This document shows, piece after piece, positions 53,110 to 63,411 of a stretch of 64,000 nucleotides of DNA. How positions within the stretch are numbered: position 1 is the stretch's first letter; every line of letters starts with the position of its first letter. The stretch spans positions 124,001 through 188,000 of the forward strand of contig CAWCZY010000008.1 of NCBI GenBank assembly GCA_963800215.1. Reading direction: 5' to 3'. The position numbers were made by a program, and so were the translations under genes. The notes under the pieces are model-generated. The model was not told where the DNA came from and did not search any database. It saw only the letters and a list, made by a program, of their open reading frames with translations. This DNA comes from JAJPKK01 sp963800215 (GTDB lineage Bacteria > Pseudomonadota > Alphaproteobacteria > Rhizobiales > Xanthobacteraceae).

Positions 53110-54087
53110 ATGACCAAGCATCTGCCTCGCCGCGCGATCCTGGCAATCCTCGTGCCGGCGCTGCTCGCCGCCGCCGCACCGGCGCGCGGCGACGATTATC
53201 CGAACCGCCCGGTACGCATCCTGGTCGGCTTCAATCCCGGCGCGGCGGCCGACCTCACCGGACGCATCATCGCCAGCAGTCTCGGCAGGATTTTCGGCCA
53301 GCAATTCATCGTCGAGAACAAGGCGGGCGCGGGCTCGGCCATCGCCGCCGAAGCCGCGGCGCGGGCGCCGAAGGACGGCTACACGCTGTTGCTGGGCTCG
53401 TCGGCCAACGTCACCAACCAGGCGATCACGGCGAATCCGGCCGTCGACATGATCCGGGATTTCGTGCCGATCGCGCTCGTCTCCGAAGCGCCGGTGGTCC
53501 TGGTGGTGCACCCCTCGACGGGAGTGAAATCGGTGCAGGAGCTGATCGCGCTCGCCAGGGCGAAGCAAGGCACCCTGCTCTATGCCTCGAGCGGCCCGGG
53601 CACCGCGCCGCACCTCGCCGCCGAACTGTTCGACGTCCGCGCCGGGGTGAAGATGGTGCAGGTGCCCTACCAGGGCAGCCCACAGGCGGTGACCGACCTG
53701 ATCGCGGGCCGCACTTCGGTGATGTTCTCGCCGGCCTCCACCGTGATGCCCCAGGTCGAGGCGGGCAAGCTGGTCGCGCTCGCCTCCGCCGCCGCGACGC
53801 GGCCGAGCATCGCGCCCGACCTTCCCACCATGGCGGAAGCCGGAATGCCTGATTTCGAAACCGGCATCTGGTTCGGCCTGATGGCGCCGGCCGGCACGCC
53901 GCGCGACATCGTCGACAAGCTCGCCCGCGCGGTGCCGGAAGCGATGAGTTCGAGCGAGGCGGTCACGGCGCTGCGCAGCCAGGGCTTCGAGCGGATCAGC
54001 GGCGGACCCGATGCGTTCGCCCGTTACCTCGTCACCGAGACCGCCAAGTGGAACGAGGCCGCCAGGGCCGCGGGGCTGAAGAATTAG
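53110..54087 (+). CDS. Bug/TctC-type periplasmic binding protein 4
   Basis: The 325-residue protein has a signal peptide (ILAILVPALLAAAAPARG) and motifs VRILVGFNPGAAADLTGRII, ENKAGAGSAIAAEAAA, DGYTLLLGSSAN and APDLPTMAEAGMP. It precedes a TauE/SafE-type permease gene by about 90 bases in the same direction, and might pass substrate outward or inward with it, though that pairing is not classical. Confidence 0.9.
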   Translation: MTKHLPRRAILAILVPALLAAAAPARGDDYPNRPVRILVGFNPGAAADLTGRIIASSLGRIFGQQFIVENKAGAGSAIAAEAAARAPKDGYTLLLGSSANVTNQAITANPAVDMIRDFVPIALVSEAPVVLVVHPSTGVKSVQELIALARAKQGTLLYASSGPGTAPHLAAELFDVRAGVKMVQVPYQGSPQAVTDLIAGRTSVMFSPASTVMPQVEAGKLVALASAAATRPSIAPDLPTMAEAGMPDFETGIWFGLMAPAGTPRDIVDKLARAVPEAMSSSEAVTALRSQGFERISGGPDAFARYLVTETAKWNEAARAAGLKN

Positions 54088-54175
54088 CGCGGCGACGCCG
54101 ACACGACCCTAAGGAAAACCGGACGCTACGGCCGTTTCCGAACCGTCCGGGCACCGGCGCGCTTGTCCGGAGCGC

Positions 54176-54979
54176 TTGCTCGTGGTTCGAACACGGACGC
54201 GCCCGCCGCTGCCCGAGAGGATTGCCGCATTGTTCGGACTGCCGTTGTCCCTTGTCCTCGTTGCAATCGGATCGTTCCTGCTCGCCGGATTCGTGAAAGG
54301 GCTCATCGGCATGGGGCTGCCGACGGTCGCGACCGGGCTTTTGACCCTGGTGATGGCGCCGGGCCAGGCGGCCGGATTGCTGCTGGTGCCCAACTTCGTC
54401 ACCAATGTGTGGCAGGCGCTCGCCGGCGATAGGCTGCCCGCCTTGTTGCGGCGGTTCTGGCCGATGCTGGCCGGTATCTGCGTCGGCAGCACCCCCGGCG
54501 CCGGCTTTCTCGCCAACGATACGTCGGGGCGCGCCTCCATGGCGCTCGGCGTATTGCTCGCCGCCTACGCGCTGATGTCGATGGTGTCGCCGCGGCTGAG
54601 CGTGCCCAAAGAGGCCGAGTGGTGGCTCGCGCCGGTGGTCGGCGCGATCACCGGTTTCGTCGCGATCCTGACCGGCGTGTTCGTGCTGCCTCTGGTGCCT
54701 TATCTTCAAGCGCTGGCGCTCGAAAAGGATGAGCTCATCCAGATCCTCGGCCTGTCGTTCCTGGTGTCGGCCCTGGCACTCGGAGTGGCACTCGCGCGCG
54801 AGGGCGCCTTGCCGCTCGCGCTGATCGGCGCTTCGGTGCTGGCGCTGGCGCCGGCCGGGCTCGGCGTCGCCATCGGGCAGTGGTGCCGGCACCGGGTCAG
54901 CGCGGCGATGTTCGTGCGCATTTTCGGTATCGGCCTGCTCCTGATTGGCCTGCATCTTGCCCTCAGGAACCTGCTGTGA
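54176..54979 (+). CDS. TauE/SafE-family membrane permease
   Basis: The protein (up to 267 residues) has about eight hydrophobic segments and the family's repeated half with FVKGLIGMGLPTVATGLLTL and GAITGFVAILTGVFVLPLVP. Family members export sulfite, sulfoacetate or other small anions. The start is uncertain: 54176 is the longest frame; a TTG near 54230 just before LFGLPLSLVLV would give a shorter, more typical protein. Confidence 0.82.
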   Translation: MLVVRTRTRPPLPERIAALFGLPLSLVLVAIGSFLLAGFVKGLIGMGLPTVATGLLTLVMAPGQAAGLLLVPNFVTNVWQALAGDRLPALLRRFWPMLAGICVGSTPGAGFLANDTSGRASMALGVLLAAYALMSMVSPRLSVPKEAEWWLAPVVGAITGFVAILTGVFVLPLVPYLQALALEKDELIQILGLSFLVSALALGVALAREGALPLALIGASVLALAPAGLGVAIGQWCRHRVSAAMFVRIFGIGLLLIGLHLALRNLL

Positions 54980-55116
54980 AGCCTTCGGCTTGCTGCGAAG
55001 CCCTGCCGTGATCCGATTGTCACGCGGCTGCCCTGATATTGCCGTGCGCGCGCCCGAAACTCCGCAGTCGCACCACGCCGGTTGCGAAATTCATCCGATT
55101 GGACCACATCATATCG

Positions 55117-57141
55117 ATGCACCCTCCCCCGTCAGCCGTCCGTCTCTTTTCCGCCGCCGTTGCGGCGATCCTCGTTCTCCTTGCCGGCCCCCATGGCGCC
55201 GGTCGCGCCCAGACCCCGGAACCGCCGCTGGCCCAGGTCGCCGCGCCGCCGCCCGAGCCGGCGACCGGCGTCGTCATCACCTGGGAGGTGATGAACCGGT
55301 TCCGCCTGTTCCGCGACGACCGCGATTTCCGCCGCCACGTCGACGCCGAGAGCGGGCGCAGCGTGCTCGACGCCGAAGCAGGATCTGGCGGAAGCGACCG
55401 AGGGCCGCGGCTGGGCGCGCGACATGGTGGTGCGGCTGTGCGTCGACGCCATCGGCCAGGTGGTGGACCAGTGCGTGCGCGACGGCGTGCAGGAAAACTA
55501 TCTCGCTCCCGCCGACCATCGCGTCGAGGTCAGGCTCGTGGGCCAGTTGCCGCCCGGCGCGCCACCGGGATCGCCGTCCGGGGCCGCCTGCACCTGGACC
55601 TTCAGTGACGGCGATGCGAACACGCGCACCGTCAGCGCCGACTGCAGCGAAGCGGTGTCGTTCCGGCCGCGCTACGGCAGGCCGACCATGGCCGCCGTCG
55701 ACATCGCCGTGCCCGGCGAACCGATCCGCCGCGCCACCGGCGAGATCGCCGTGCGCGATCTCCTGATCGCCGGGCTCGGCGATTCCGTGGCGTCGGGCGA
55801 CGGCAATCCGGACCGCCCGGTGGCGCTCGCCGACGAAGGCTTCTGCTTCCGCCGCATCGACGCCGCCGCGCAGGTCGAGTATTTCCGCCCGAGCCGGGTC
55901 GGCTTCAAAGGCGACCGCTCCTGCGATTCCGGCAGCGGGGAAAATGACCGGGACCAATGGGCGCTGTTGTCGGCGCGCTGGATGAGCGGGGCCTGCCACC
56001 GCTCGCTCTACGGCCACCAGCTGCGGGCGGCGCTCGCGCTCGCGATCGAAAACCCGCACATCGCCGTGACCTTCCTGCCGCTGGCCTGCACCGGCGCGAC
56101 CATCGACATCGGCCTCCTCAACGGCCAGCGCTCGCGAGAGATCAATTGCGGCAGCGGCACCGCCTGCCCCAAGACGACGCCCGCCCAGGTGACGCAGCTT
56201 CGCGACCTGCTCGCCCGCGCGCAGCGCGCCCAGCCCGGCCGCAGCCTCGATCTCGTGTTCCTGACCATCGGCGCCAACGACATCAACTTCCCCGGCCTCG
56301 TCGCCGATATCATCATCGAATCCGCCAGACGAACGCCGGGTTTTTCGCAGCGCCGGCATCATCTCGACCGTCGAGGCGTCGCAGGCGACGCTGGAGCGGA
56401 AGCTGCCCGGCGACTTCGCCAAGCTGCGCGCCGCGCTGCGGCCGCTCGTCAACGACATGTTCGAGCGCGTCGTCTACGTCTCCTACGGCAATCCCGCGCT
56501 CGCCGCGGACGGCCAGCCCTGCCCGGGCGGACGCGCGGGCTTCGACGTCAATCCCGCCTTCAACGTGGGCGCGGACCGGCTGGCCAGGACCTCGGCGTTC
56601 GTGCAGCAGAAGTTCCTGCCGGCGCTCAAGGAGATCGCGAACTGCGGCGCCGGCGGCGGCTGCACCGATCCGTCCGAGCGCATGACCTTCGTCGACGCCC
56701 ACCAGGCGCCGTTTGCCGAGCACGGCTTCTGCGCCCAGGCCGACACCGATCCGCCGTTCGACCGCGAATGCTTCCTGGCGGACGGCAAGAGCTTCGACGA
56801 AAGCCTGGTCGACGGTCGCGCTCCAGCCGCTGGCCTGCGGCGTGGCGGTCAGCGAATTCCGCGCCTATGCGCCGCGCGCGCGCTGGATCAGGACCGCCAA
56901 CGACAGCTACTTCGCCGCCATGACGTTCCCCGAAGGCGTCTCCGCGGCGGTGCAGCCGAGCAACCTGCACGATGCGACCTGGGGCATGCTGTCGGCCGTC
57001 TATGGCGGCGCCATCCACCCCACCGCCCAGGGCCACGCCGCGATGGCCGACGCCGCGCTGGAAGGCGCCCGCAAGGCGCTGCACCTGCCGGCGGCGAGCG
57101 CGCCGATCATCGCGGTGCCGCTGCCGCCGCTGCCGAAGTGA
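55117..57141 (+). CDS. Secreted SGNH/GDSL-type hydrolase, three frameshifts
   Basis: Reconstructed, this is a ~670-residue exported protein: signal peptide (LFSAAVAAILVLLAG), a beta-rich N-terminal region, and an SGNH domain. The catalytic blocks are the Ser in AGLGDSVASGDGN, the Asn in TIGANDINFPG and the His in IHPTAQGHAAMAD. One extra base at about 55376-55377, 56325-56345 and 56810-56820 splits it into four frames, always shifting in the same direction. The substrate is unknown (esterase or lipase are usual). Confidence 0.78.
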
Positions 57142-57680
57142 ATTTCCTCGCGCCGGGGGATGTAGCCCGGATGGAGCGCCAGGGTAATCCGGGATGGCGT
57201 CGCGGTGATGCGGAGAGCGATCCAGGCTTGCTGTCTCCATATGTGGTTAGGGCCATTATCACATATTCAGCCATCGGAAAGGAATCGCCCGAAATCCACC
57301 ACGACAGTCCCGGCCCACAGGGCAAGGCCGGTCCGCGACAATACTAGCCCAGAACGCCGCCCCGGCCGGCGACCGCGGCTTCCGCCTTGGGCCAGGAGCC
57401 GCCTCTCGCACTGCAATAGAGATGGGGAGCCCTCTTCGCGTCTTACCGGTGAGAGACATTATGTCGCCCTTCCGCGCCGAGCGGCAAGCGGTGTAGGTTT
57501 TGCGAGAGCTGCCAGCGGACGGGCCGTCGTCCCGCCAATTTAACGGCAGCGCTGATGCCGGCCGGCGAACATATCAGAATATCATTAAGCGTATTCGCTG
57601 CGTGTGCCGCTCGGTGCCTAGTCGCGCAGGATGCTGATTGTACGGACGTTGCCGTAAGTAACAAATGGGGAGGAAATGCA
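57142..57680. other. Intergenic region with a type D repeat
   Basis: The only recognisable element is a hairpin repeat at 57162-57194 (GTAGCCCGGATGGAGCGCC with inverted TAATCCGGGAT). The rest, up to the Shine-Dalgarno of the next gene, has no gene or clear promoter. Confidence 0.55.
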
Positions 57681-58748
57681 ATGCAATGTCGGAGAGTTTC
57701 CAGACGCGACATGCTCAAAGCAACCACGGGATTTGCGGTTGGCGCTATTTTTGCTGAACCGCTCAAGGCCGCTGCGCCGGCGCCGAGCGCAATCACACCA
57801 GCTCTGATCGAGGCGGCGCGCAAAGAAGGCAAGGTCAGTTTCTATACGGCACTGGAACTCCCACCCGCAGAAAAGCTGGGCAAGGCATTCGAAGCAAAAT
57901 ATCCCGGCATCGCCGTCCGTGTCGAGCGCTCGGGTGCCGAACGGATTTTCCAGCGCATCGGTCAGGAACAGGCGAGCCGCATCCATGCGGTCGATGTTGT
58001 TTGCAGTACCGACCCCGCGCATTTCATCGACTGGGAGCGCAATGATTGGATCGCGCCCTACGTCCCGGAGGAAGTGGCCAAGCATTTCCCGCCCGATCAG
58101 ATTGATCCCGACGGAAGGCACGCGACCGTTTGCGCCTGGCTTGAGGTGATCGCCTACAATACCGGATTGGTCAGGCGCGAGGATGCGCCCGGGAGCTACA
58201 CCGACCTGCTCGATCCCAAATGGAGAGGCAAGCTCGTAAAGGCTCATCCCGGTTTCAGCGGTGCGATCCTCACCGCGACATTCCTCCTGGTACGCGAACT
58301 CGGCTGGTCTTATTTCGAAAAACTTTCACAGCAAAAAGTCATGCAAGTGCAGTCAGCTGCCGATCCCCCAAGGAAAATTCAAATCGGCGAGCGTGCAGTC
58401 ATGGCTGATGGCAACGACTATGTCCTGGAGCTACTCAAAAGCCAGGGTCAGCCGGTCGAGGTGATCTATCCGGTCGAAGGTTCGCCGCTGATCATCGTTG
58501 AAAACGGAGTGTTCCGTAGCGCTCCTAATCCGAATGCTGCACGCCTATTTCAGAGCTTCATCTTCGGCGTCGAGGCGCAGCAGCTGTTAGTCGATGGCTT
58601 TGCGCATCGCTCGTTTCATGCGCTTGTCAAGGAGAAGCCAGGACGAACGCCGCTATCCGACGTCAAGCTGCTCAAAGCCGACCCCGCTGCCGTCCTTGCG
58701 CAGTCCGAGAAGATCAAGGCTCGTTACAGCAAGATCTTCGGCGTGTGA
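57681..58748 (+). CDS. Fe3+-type ABC substrate-binding protein with Tat signal
   Basis: The 355-residue protein has a twin-arginine signal (RVSRRDMLKATTGFAVGAIF). The mature part follows the AfuA/FbpA-like pattern: AARKEGKVSFYTALELPPAE, FEAKYPGIAVRVERSGAERI, YTDLLDPKWRGKLVKAHPG and LIIVENGVFRSAPNPNAARL. Such proteins bind ferric iron or organic ligands. No permease or ATPase gene is adjacent. ATG 57681 has GGGGAGG 8 bases upstream. The codon usage is slightly less GC-rich than its neighbours. Confidence 0.86.
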   Translation: MQCRRVSRRDMLKATTGFAVGAIFAEPLKAAAPAPSAITPALIEAARKEGKVSFYTALELPPAEKLGKAFEAKYPGIAVRVERSGAERIFQRIGQEQASRIHAVDVVCSTDPAHFIDWERNDWIAPYVPEEVAKHFPPDQIDPDGRHATVCAWLEVIAYNTGLVRREDAPGSYTDLLDPKWRGKLVKAHPGFSGAILTATFLLVRELGWSYFEKLSQQKVMQVQSAADPPRKIQIGERAVMADGNDYVLELLKSQGQPVEVIYPVEGSPLIIVENGVFRSAPNPNAARLFQSFIFGVEAQQLLVDGFAHRSFHALVKEKPGRTPLSDVKLLKADPAAVLAQSEKIKARYSKIFGV

Positions 58749-58989
58749 GGCTCACCCAGCCTGCCCGCGATCCATCCCTTCAACGAACCGCGCCATCCGT
58801 CCCCCGCCAATTCAGCAAGGAAATCATAGCACGATAGGTCTTTTCACACAGCCTGGGTCAATTTCTGCCGCCGAGCTTCGTGCCCGGCGGCGACAGGTGC
58901 TCCCCAGTAAGCAGACACCAAAACTCCGGCTCCCGGAAAAATTCCTCGTCGATCGACAAAAACGATCGCATAGGAAGCCCGCTGGCGCG

Positions 58990-59441
58990 TTATTTCGAGG
59001 GGCCCGCTACCTCGACACCCCCAAAATTCAGAAGTCTCGAAATCGTCCGGCGGCTCACATTGTGGGAGCGCGCAATCTCGCCGAGCAATTCCTTTTCGGC
59101 ATTGACGCGATGGATCGCTTCGCGCCGTTGATGGGTCGTGAGGAGCGGGGCCGAGCTTGACGCCGTTCGCCACGGCGCGCGCCCTGCCTTCGCTCGTGCG
59201 CGCGCGGATCAGCTCGCGCTCAAACTCGGCCAGGCCGCCGAGCACAGCGAGCATGAGGCGGCCGTGCGCCGTCGTGGTGTCGGCCCATGCGTCGCCGAGC
59301 GATCGGAAGCCGGCTTTCTTGTCGGTGATCGTCGCCAGGATGTCGAGAAGGCCGCGCGTGGATCGCGCCAGGCGGTCGAAACGCGTCACCAGAAGCACGC
59401 AACTCCTGCAGCCGCGAAATCGTTCCCCGGCTCTCATTGAG
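58990..59441 (-). pseudogene. Serine recombinase (resolvase/invertase) remnant
   Basis: The middle of a small serine recombinase is clear: VLLVTRFDRLARSTRGLLDI, FRSLGDAWADTTTAHGRLML and LGGLAEFERELIRARTSEGR. The catalytic N-terminal ~65 residues are missing. The C-terminal DNA-binding part (THQRREAIHRVNAEKELLGE, IARSHNVSRRTISRLLNFGG) is in a different frame after a break near 59145-59160 and stops at 58990. It lies directly beyond the TOMM dehydrogenase and is the only mobile-element trace in the window. Confidence 0.75.
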
Positions 59442-59489
59442 CATCGCCCCGGATTACGCGACGGCGAACATGCCGTCGCTTCATCCAGG

Positions 59490-60977
59490 CTACGCTTGCT
59501 CCAACGGGTGGCCGAAGGCCCCCGGCTCTTTCGCGCCGCGGCCGATCGCGAATTGGCCGACCGCGCCCTCGACGTGGAATTCGAGCCCCGTCATCTTCGC
59601 GAACAGATCGATGTTGGTGCTCCCGATCGCGCATCCGCCGAGCCCCATGTCGGTCGCCGTCAGGTAGAGCGTCTAAATCAACACGCCGACGTCCTTGAGG
59701 ATGAGCGCATAGGCGACCGAGGAGTATTTCCATGAGATCCGCCCGAAGCGCGCGGCGATCGTGATCAGGACCTGGGGCGCGCCGGGTGCGCCCATCGCAT
59801 ATTCGGCTCCCGTCAGCAGCGCTTCGAGCTGATGCCCGGTGACGCCGATCGGCACCAGCGCGTGTCCGCCGGCGTCGTAATGATAGAACCCGCGCGCCAG
59901 CCCTTCGCATCTGTCGACGGCGAGGTAGAGCTCGAGCTCGTAGCAGCCGCCCCCCGACGGATACGGCCGGACCGTGTACGCGACCACCGGACCGCCGTCC
60001 TCGACCCTGCTCTTCCATCGCGACAGGACGCGCGCGGCGCCGTCGAGGAGCCGCGCAAGCTCGGCGAGCGTGATCGGCCGCTGGTCGTCGAAGCTGCGGA
60101 CCGAATGGCGTTCACGCAGGAGCCTGGCGAACGGCGAGACCGCCTGCGAATCCGCGTCCGAAAACGCGCGCAGATCGATCTTCTTTCCGGGCCAGCGCGG
60201 CCGCACCGCCGGCAGCGGCGCCATGACGCCCGCATGCGGATAAAGCCCGCCCAGCGGATTGGCGTGCCGGCCCTCGGTGCTGCGGGCGTGGAACAGGAGA
60301 TCGTGGAAGTCCCAGAGAACGAGGCTTTCGTCACCTTCGGCCGCCCGCAGGCCACCGTCGCGGGCAGGGTCGATCTTGAAAAGGATCCGGCAATCCACCA
60401 GCAGGGCGAGCAATTCGACCCCCGGAAAGCCGTCCTGCCGGCGCAGCCGTTTGATCGGTTGCCGGGTCGACAGCATGGCCAAAGTGGCCGCGATCTTCGG
60501 ATCGCAGATTTTGAACAACGCGCCGGCGCGCGGCGATTCCAGCACCATCGCGTCGCCGCGCCGCCGCAGATACGCGAATCGCGACAGGACGAGCACGTCG
60601 GCATTGCCGAGCGGCGGCGGCGCCGGCCAGTAATCGGGAACCTGCGGTTCGATGACGACCTCGTCCTCGCCGTCCGGCCCCCGCCCGAGGCGGTATTCCA
60701 ACAGACCGTGCCCGGCCAATCGCCGAACCAGCAGATGAACCTCCTTGTCGATGCCGCGGCGGTCCGACGCGAACGAGCCGAGCGGCAGGCCGATGCGCAG
60801 GTCCTGCGCGCGCCGCGCCGCGTCCGCACTGAACGTCCCCAAGCCGACCGAAAGGCCGCCGAAGCGAGCGATGATTTTACCGTCCGGCTGCGCTTCGAGC
60901 GCGACGTGACCGGCCAGCCGGGCGGAAACGGTGGCCGGCGCCGTCCGCCGCCCTCGCTTTGGTTTGGGAGCGCGCAA
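59490..60977 (-). CDS. SagB-type FMN dehydrogenase of the TOMM cluster, with one in-frame amber codon
   Basis: The intact enzyme would be 495 residues. It has an N-terminal region (1-240) and a nitroreductase-fold domain with RERHSVRSFDD (290-298), RPYPSGGGCYELELYLAV (337-354), SWKYSSVAYALILKDVGVL and LYLTATDMGLGGCAIGS. It would oxidise azolines to azoles with FMN. Codon 435 is TAG (59675-59673) where related proteins have Gln (CAG); the same frame then continues 60 codons to a natural end at 59490-59492. The TTG start follows the cyclodehydratase by 13 bases, with GAGG overlapping that gene's stop. Confidence 0.85.
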
Positions 60978-60990
60978 GCCGGGATGACCC

Positions 60991-63258
60991 TCAGGTCGGG
61001 GGGTGAAGCGGATTGAGCTCGGCTTCCGACAGCGGCCGGTCTTGCCATCCGAGCTTCACCGGGACGTCGTAGAGCCGGCCGGGTGCGAAGCGGCGATAGA
61101 AATGCCGCAAGCCCGGAACGATCACCCTGGCGACCGGGGTTTCGATATCGGGGCGGGTCTGATCGAGGACGAGGAAATCGAGGCCCTCCCGCTTGGCGAG
61201 GCGCATGCAGGCCAGCACCTGCTCGCGCTTGTCGAGACGGCCGAACTTCGAGCCGAAGTCCGGCCGGACCGCCGGCTTGCCGCTCGGCGTCAAATAGGGT
61301 TGATCCCGCAGCCGCAATGCACCGGCGTCGTCATGGCTCGATGTCTCGGCGCCCTGCCCTGCCATGAGACCGATGGACAGAAATTGATTGAGCTCGGTCA
61401 GCGCGCGCAGCGCGGCGATCCGCGCATCGAAGTGCGAGCCGGAACCGAACTCGATATGTTCATGGGAGTCTTCGATCCGGTGCGATATCGCCACGAAGCT
61501 CGGAATCCCGAGATCGTTGGTGACGTCGAGCATCCACACCTTGCGTCCGGTTTCGGCAAGCTGGACCTGCAGGTCGCGGGCGTAGGAATCGTCGAGCTGA
61601 GCCAAGTCCACTTCAGGCCGCTGCAATCGGTTGTACCACCAGATCGCGTATGAATCCCGTTCCACCAGCTCGAGGAACCCTTGGACGATGGCCTCCTCGA
61701 GCGAGTTGCCGGCCGCGCAGCCGTTGGAATCCGCAGCGATCTGGTTGGCGGCATGGCCCTTGTAGAAAAAATACAACAGGCCGGTCGGAAAGTATTTGAA
61801 GCGTTCGTCGCGCAGAGACCAGACCGGCGACCATTCGATCTCGGCCGATCGGTCGAACGGGGCCGGCGTCCCCGGCCCCTCGTCCGGGTCGGGCGCCGCT
61901 GCCTGGCTTCGTTGGAACTGCGCGTCGCTGAACAGCATGACGTCGTTTGGAAGGACGGCGTCGCCCGGCGCAAAATCCGTGAAGCGCCGTGTCACCCGGA
62001 TCTCGTCGCCCTGATAGATCCCGGAATAGCGCTCGATCGCCTCCATCAGCGCGCTGGCTTCGCCCTGCTCGGCGGTGCTGCCCTTGCCGTAGCTGCCGCC
62101 GCTCAGGCCCGCTCTGAGCGCGTCGACGGTCTCGGGGCGCGGCGAAAAGTTGTGGACGGCATGAAAGTTGGTGTTCAGGGGCAAGTCGACTTCGATCTTT
62201 TCGAGACGCGAGACCACGCCGGTGAGGGGACTCACATGCTTGCGGAACCGCGCCACCGTGGCCGCCGGCGAGACGGCGCGGTACCCCCCGCTCGTCATGA
62301 CCAGCTTGCTGCCGGCGCCGATCTCGACCGGCACCGGCGCACGGCCGGGGTCGTGCAGCCCCTCACGGCCGCAGGCCGGACATTGCGGGCGGGCCGCCAC
62401 GTAATGCCTCACGATGGACGAGCCCAAGAGGTCGAGACTGATGAGGTGATCGCGCAAGTCGGTGCGAAAGCCGGTGGCGATCGCTTTGGCGATCTCGACG
62501 GCCGCGAGCTGGATGGCATTCTGCCCGAGCATGTCGGCGGCGAGAGGCGAAGCCACGACGCGGCGGGCCTGGGTGCGGTCGAGGAATGCCTTGACCTCGC
62601 GGTTGCGTTTCATCCGCTCGGAAAGACAGGTCCAGCAGGCACTCTCGCCGGGGCTGAATATGGGCCCGACCAGGGGAAAGACGCCGGAGGGCTGCACCAG
62701 CAGCCAGGGCGTATGGTCCGACAGATGCTGCCGGTTCAATTCGTCCAGACGCTCTTCGAGATAATCGTTCACCAGCGTGACGGTGAGGTCGGCGGAGCGC
62801 TTCACGACGCGAACGCCCAGCGCACCGAGGGCGGCGCCGAGTTCCTCCGCGCCCTGCACGTCGATCGATTGAATGCGCACGCGAAGGTTCTGGAGGTTTT
62901 TTTCCGCGACTTCCGGCGGCAGGCCGAGGCTCGCCCAATAGGCGGCCGCCGTGCCCGCAAAAGCGCGTGGCGTCGGGACGACGACGAAGCGGCGGTCGAC
63001 CAGCCGCTTCAGGGCTTCGTTGATTTTGTCGGCCGGAAAATCCCGCTCCAGCCCGCGAACGATCTCCCGAAAGCTCTTTCCCGCTCCAATTGCCGGGACG
63101 AGCGCACAATAGAGCTCGCCGTGAAGAAAGAACTTCCGGTGCTCGGAATAGAGACACACGACATCCGGCGGCAGCACATAGACGCTGAAATTGGGCGCGA
63201 ACTGCGGAACCTGCTTGCTGTCCCGCAGCGCAATGCTGTTCCCGCGATCACCTGTCAT
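60991..63258 (-). CDS. Fused E1-like/YcaO cyclodehydratase of the TOMM cluster
   Basis: The 755-residue protein joins a precursor-recognition/E1-like half to a YcaO half. Residues 1-100 form a winged-helix-like region; Cys208, Cys211, Cys293 and Cys296 form a zinc site (CWTC, CPAC). The YcaO half (about 327-755) has the ATP-binding motifs SYGKGSTAEQGEASALMEAI (389-408), NGCAAGNSLEEA and FLELVERDSYAIWW. The last residues NPLHPPT recall the proline-rich end needed by azoline-forming YcaO proteins. It would turn cysteines of the adjacent precursor into thiazolines using ATP. Start ATG 63258 has a weak Shine-Dalgarno. Confidence 0.92.
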   Translation of the reverse strand: MTGDRGNSIALRDSKQVPQFAPNFSVYVLPPDVVCLYSEHRKFFLHGELYCALVPAIGAGKSFREIVRGLERDFPADKINEALKRLVDRRFVVVPTPRAFAGTAAAYWASLGLPPEVAEKNLQNLRVRIQSIDVQGAEELGAALGALGVRVVKRSADLTVTLVNDYLEERLDELNRQHLSDHTPWLLVQPSGVFPLVGPIFSPGESACWTCLSERMKRNREVKAFLDRTQARRVVASPLAADMLGQNAIQLAAVEIAKAIATGFRTDLRDHLISLDLLGSSIVRHYVAARPQCPACGREGLHDPGRAPVPVEIGAGSKLVMTSGGYRAVSPAATVARFRKHVSPLTGVVSRLEKIEVDLPLNTNFHAVHNFSPRPETVDALRAGLSGGSYGKGSTAEQGEASALMEAIERYSGIYQGDEIRVTRRFTDFAPGDAVLPNDVMLFSDAQFQRSQAAAPDPDEGPGTPAPFDRSAEIEWSPVWSLRDERFKYFPTGLLYFFYKGHAANQIAADSNGCAAGNSLEEAIVQGFLELVERDSYAIWWYNRLQRPEVDLAQLDDSYARDLQVQLAETGRKVWMLDVTNDLGIPSFVAISHRIEDSHEHIEFGSGSHFDARIAALRALTELNQFLSIGLMAGQGAETSSHDDAGALRLRDQPYLTPSGKPAVRPDFGSKFGRLDKREQVLACMRLAKREGLDFLVLDQTRPDIETPVARVIVPGLRHFYRRFAPGRLYDVPVKLGWQDRPLSEAELNPLHPPT

Positions 63259-63411
63259 GAGGTCGGCACGTACGCTCGACGCTCATCGCGACCAGTCCTG
63301 ATCGCGATGGCAAGGCACGTATTCTCCGGGTTGCGTGAGGGTCGTCTCGCTCGCGCGCCAGCGTGTTATGTTGCCGTCCGCGTGCGCAGCGCCACAAGAC
63401 AAGACGAATTT

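Noticed and set aside
58844..59437. A 197-residue new gene next to the TOMM cluster
   Set aside because: Its first half is the middle of a serine recombinase and its second half is the wrong frame of that gene's DNA-binding part; it is a broken recombinase.
59673..59675. Genome-wide recoding of TAG as an amino acid
   Set aside because: TAG is the natural stop of purB, the HpcH/HpaI aldolase, the MFS gene and the TOMM precursor. Two internal TAGs (also 29472) are better explained by mutation or error.
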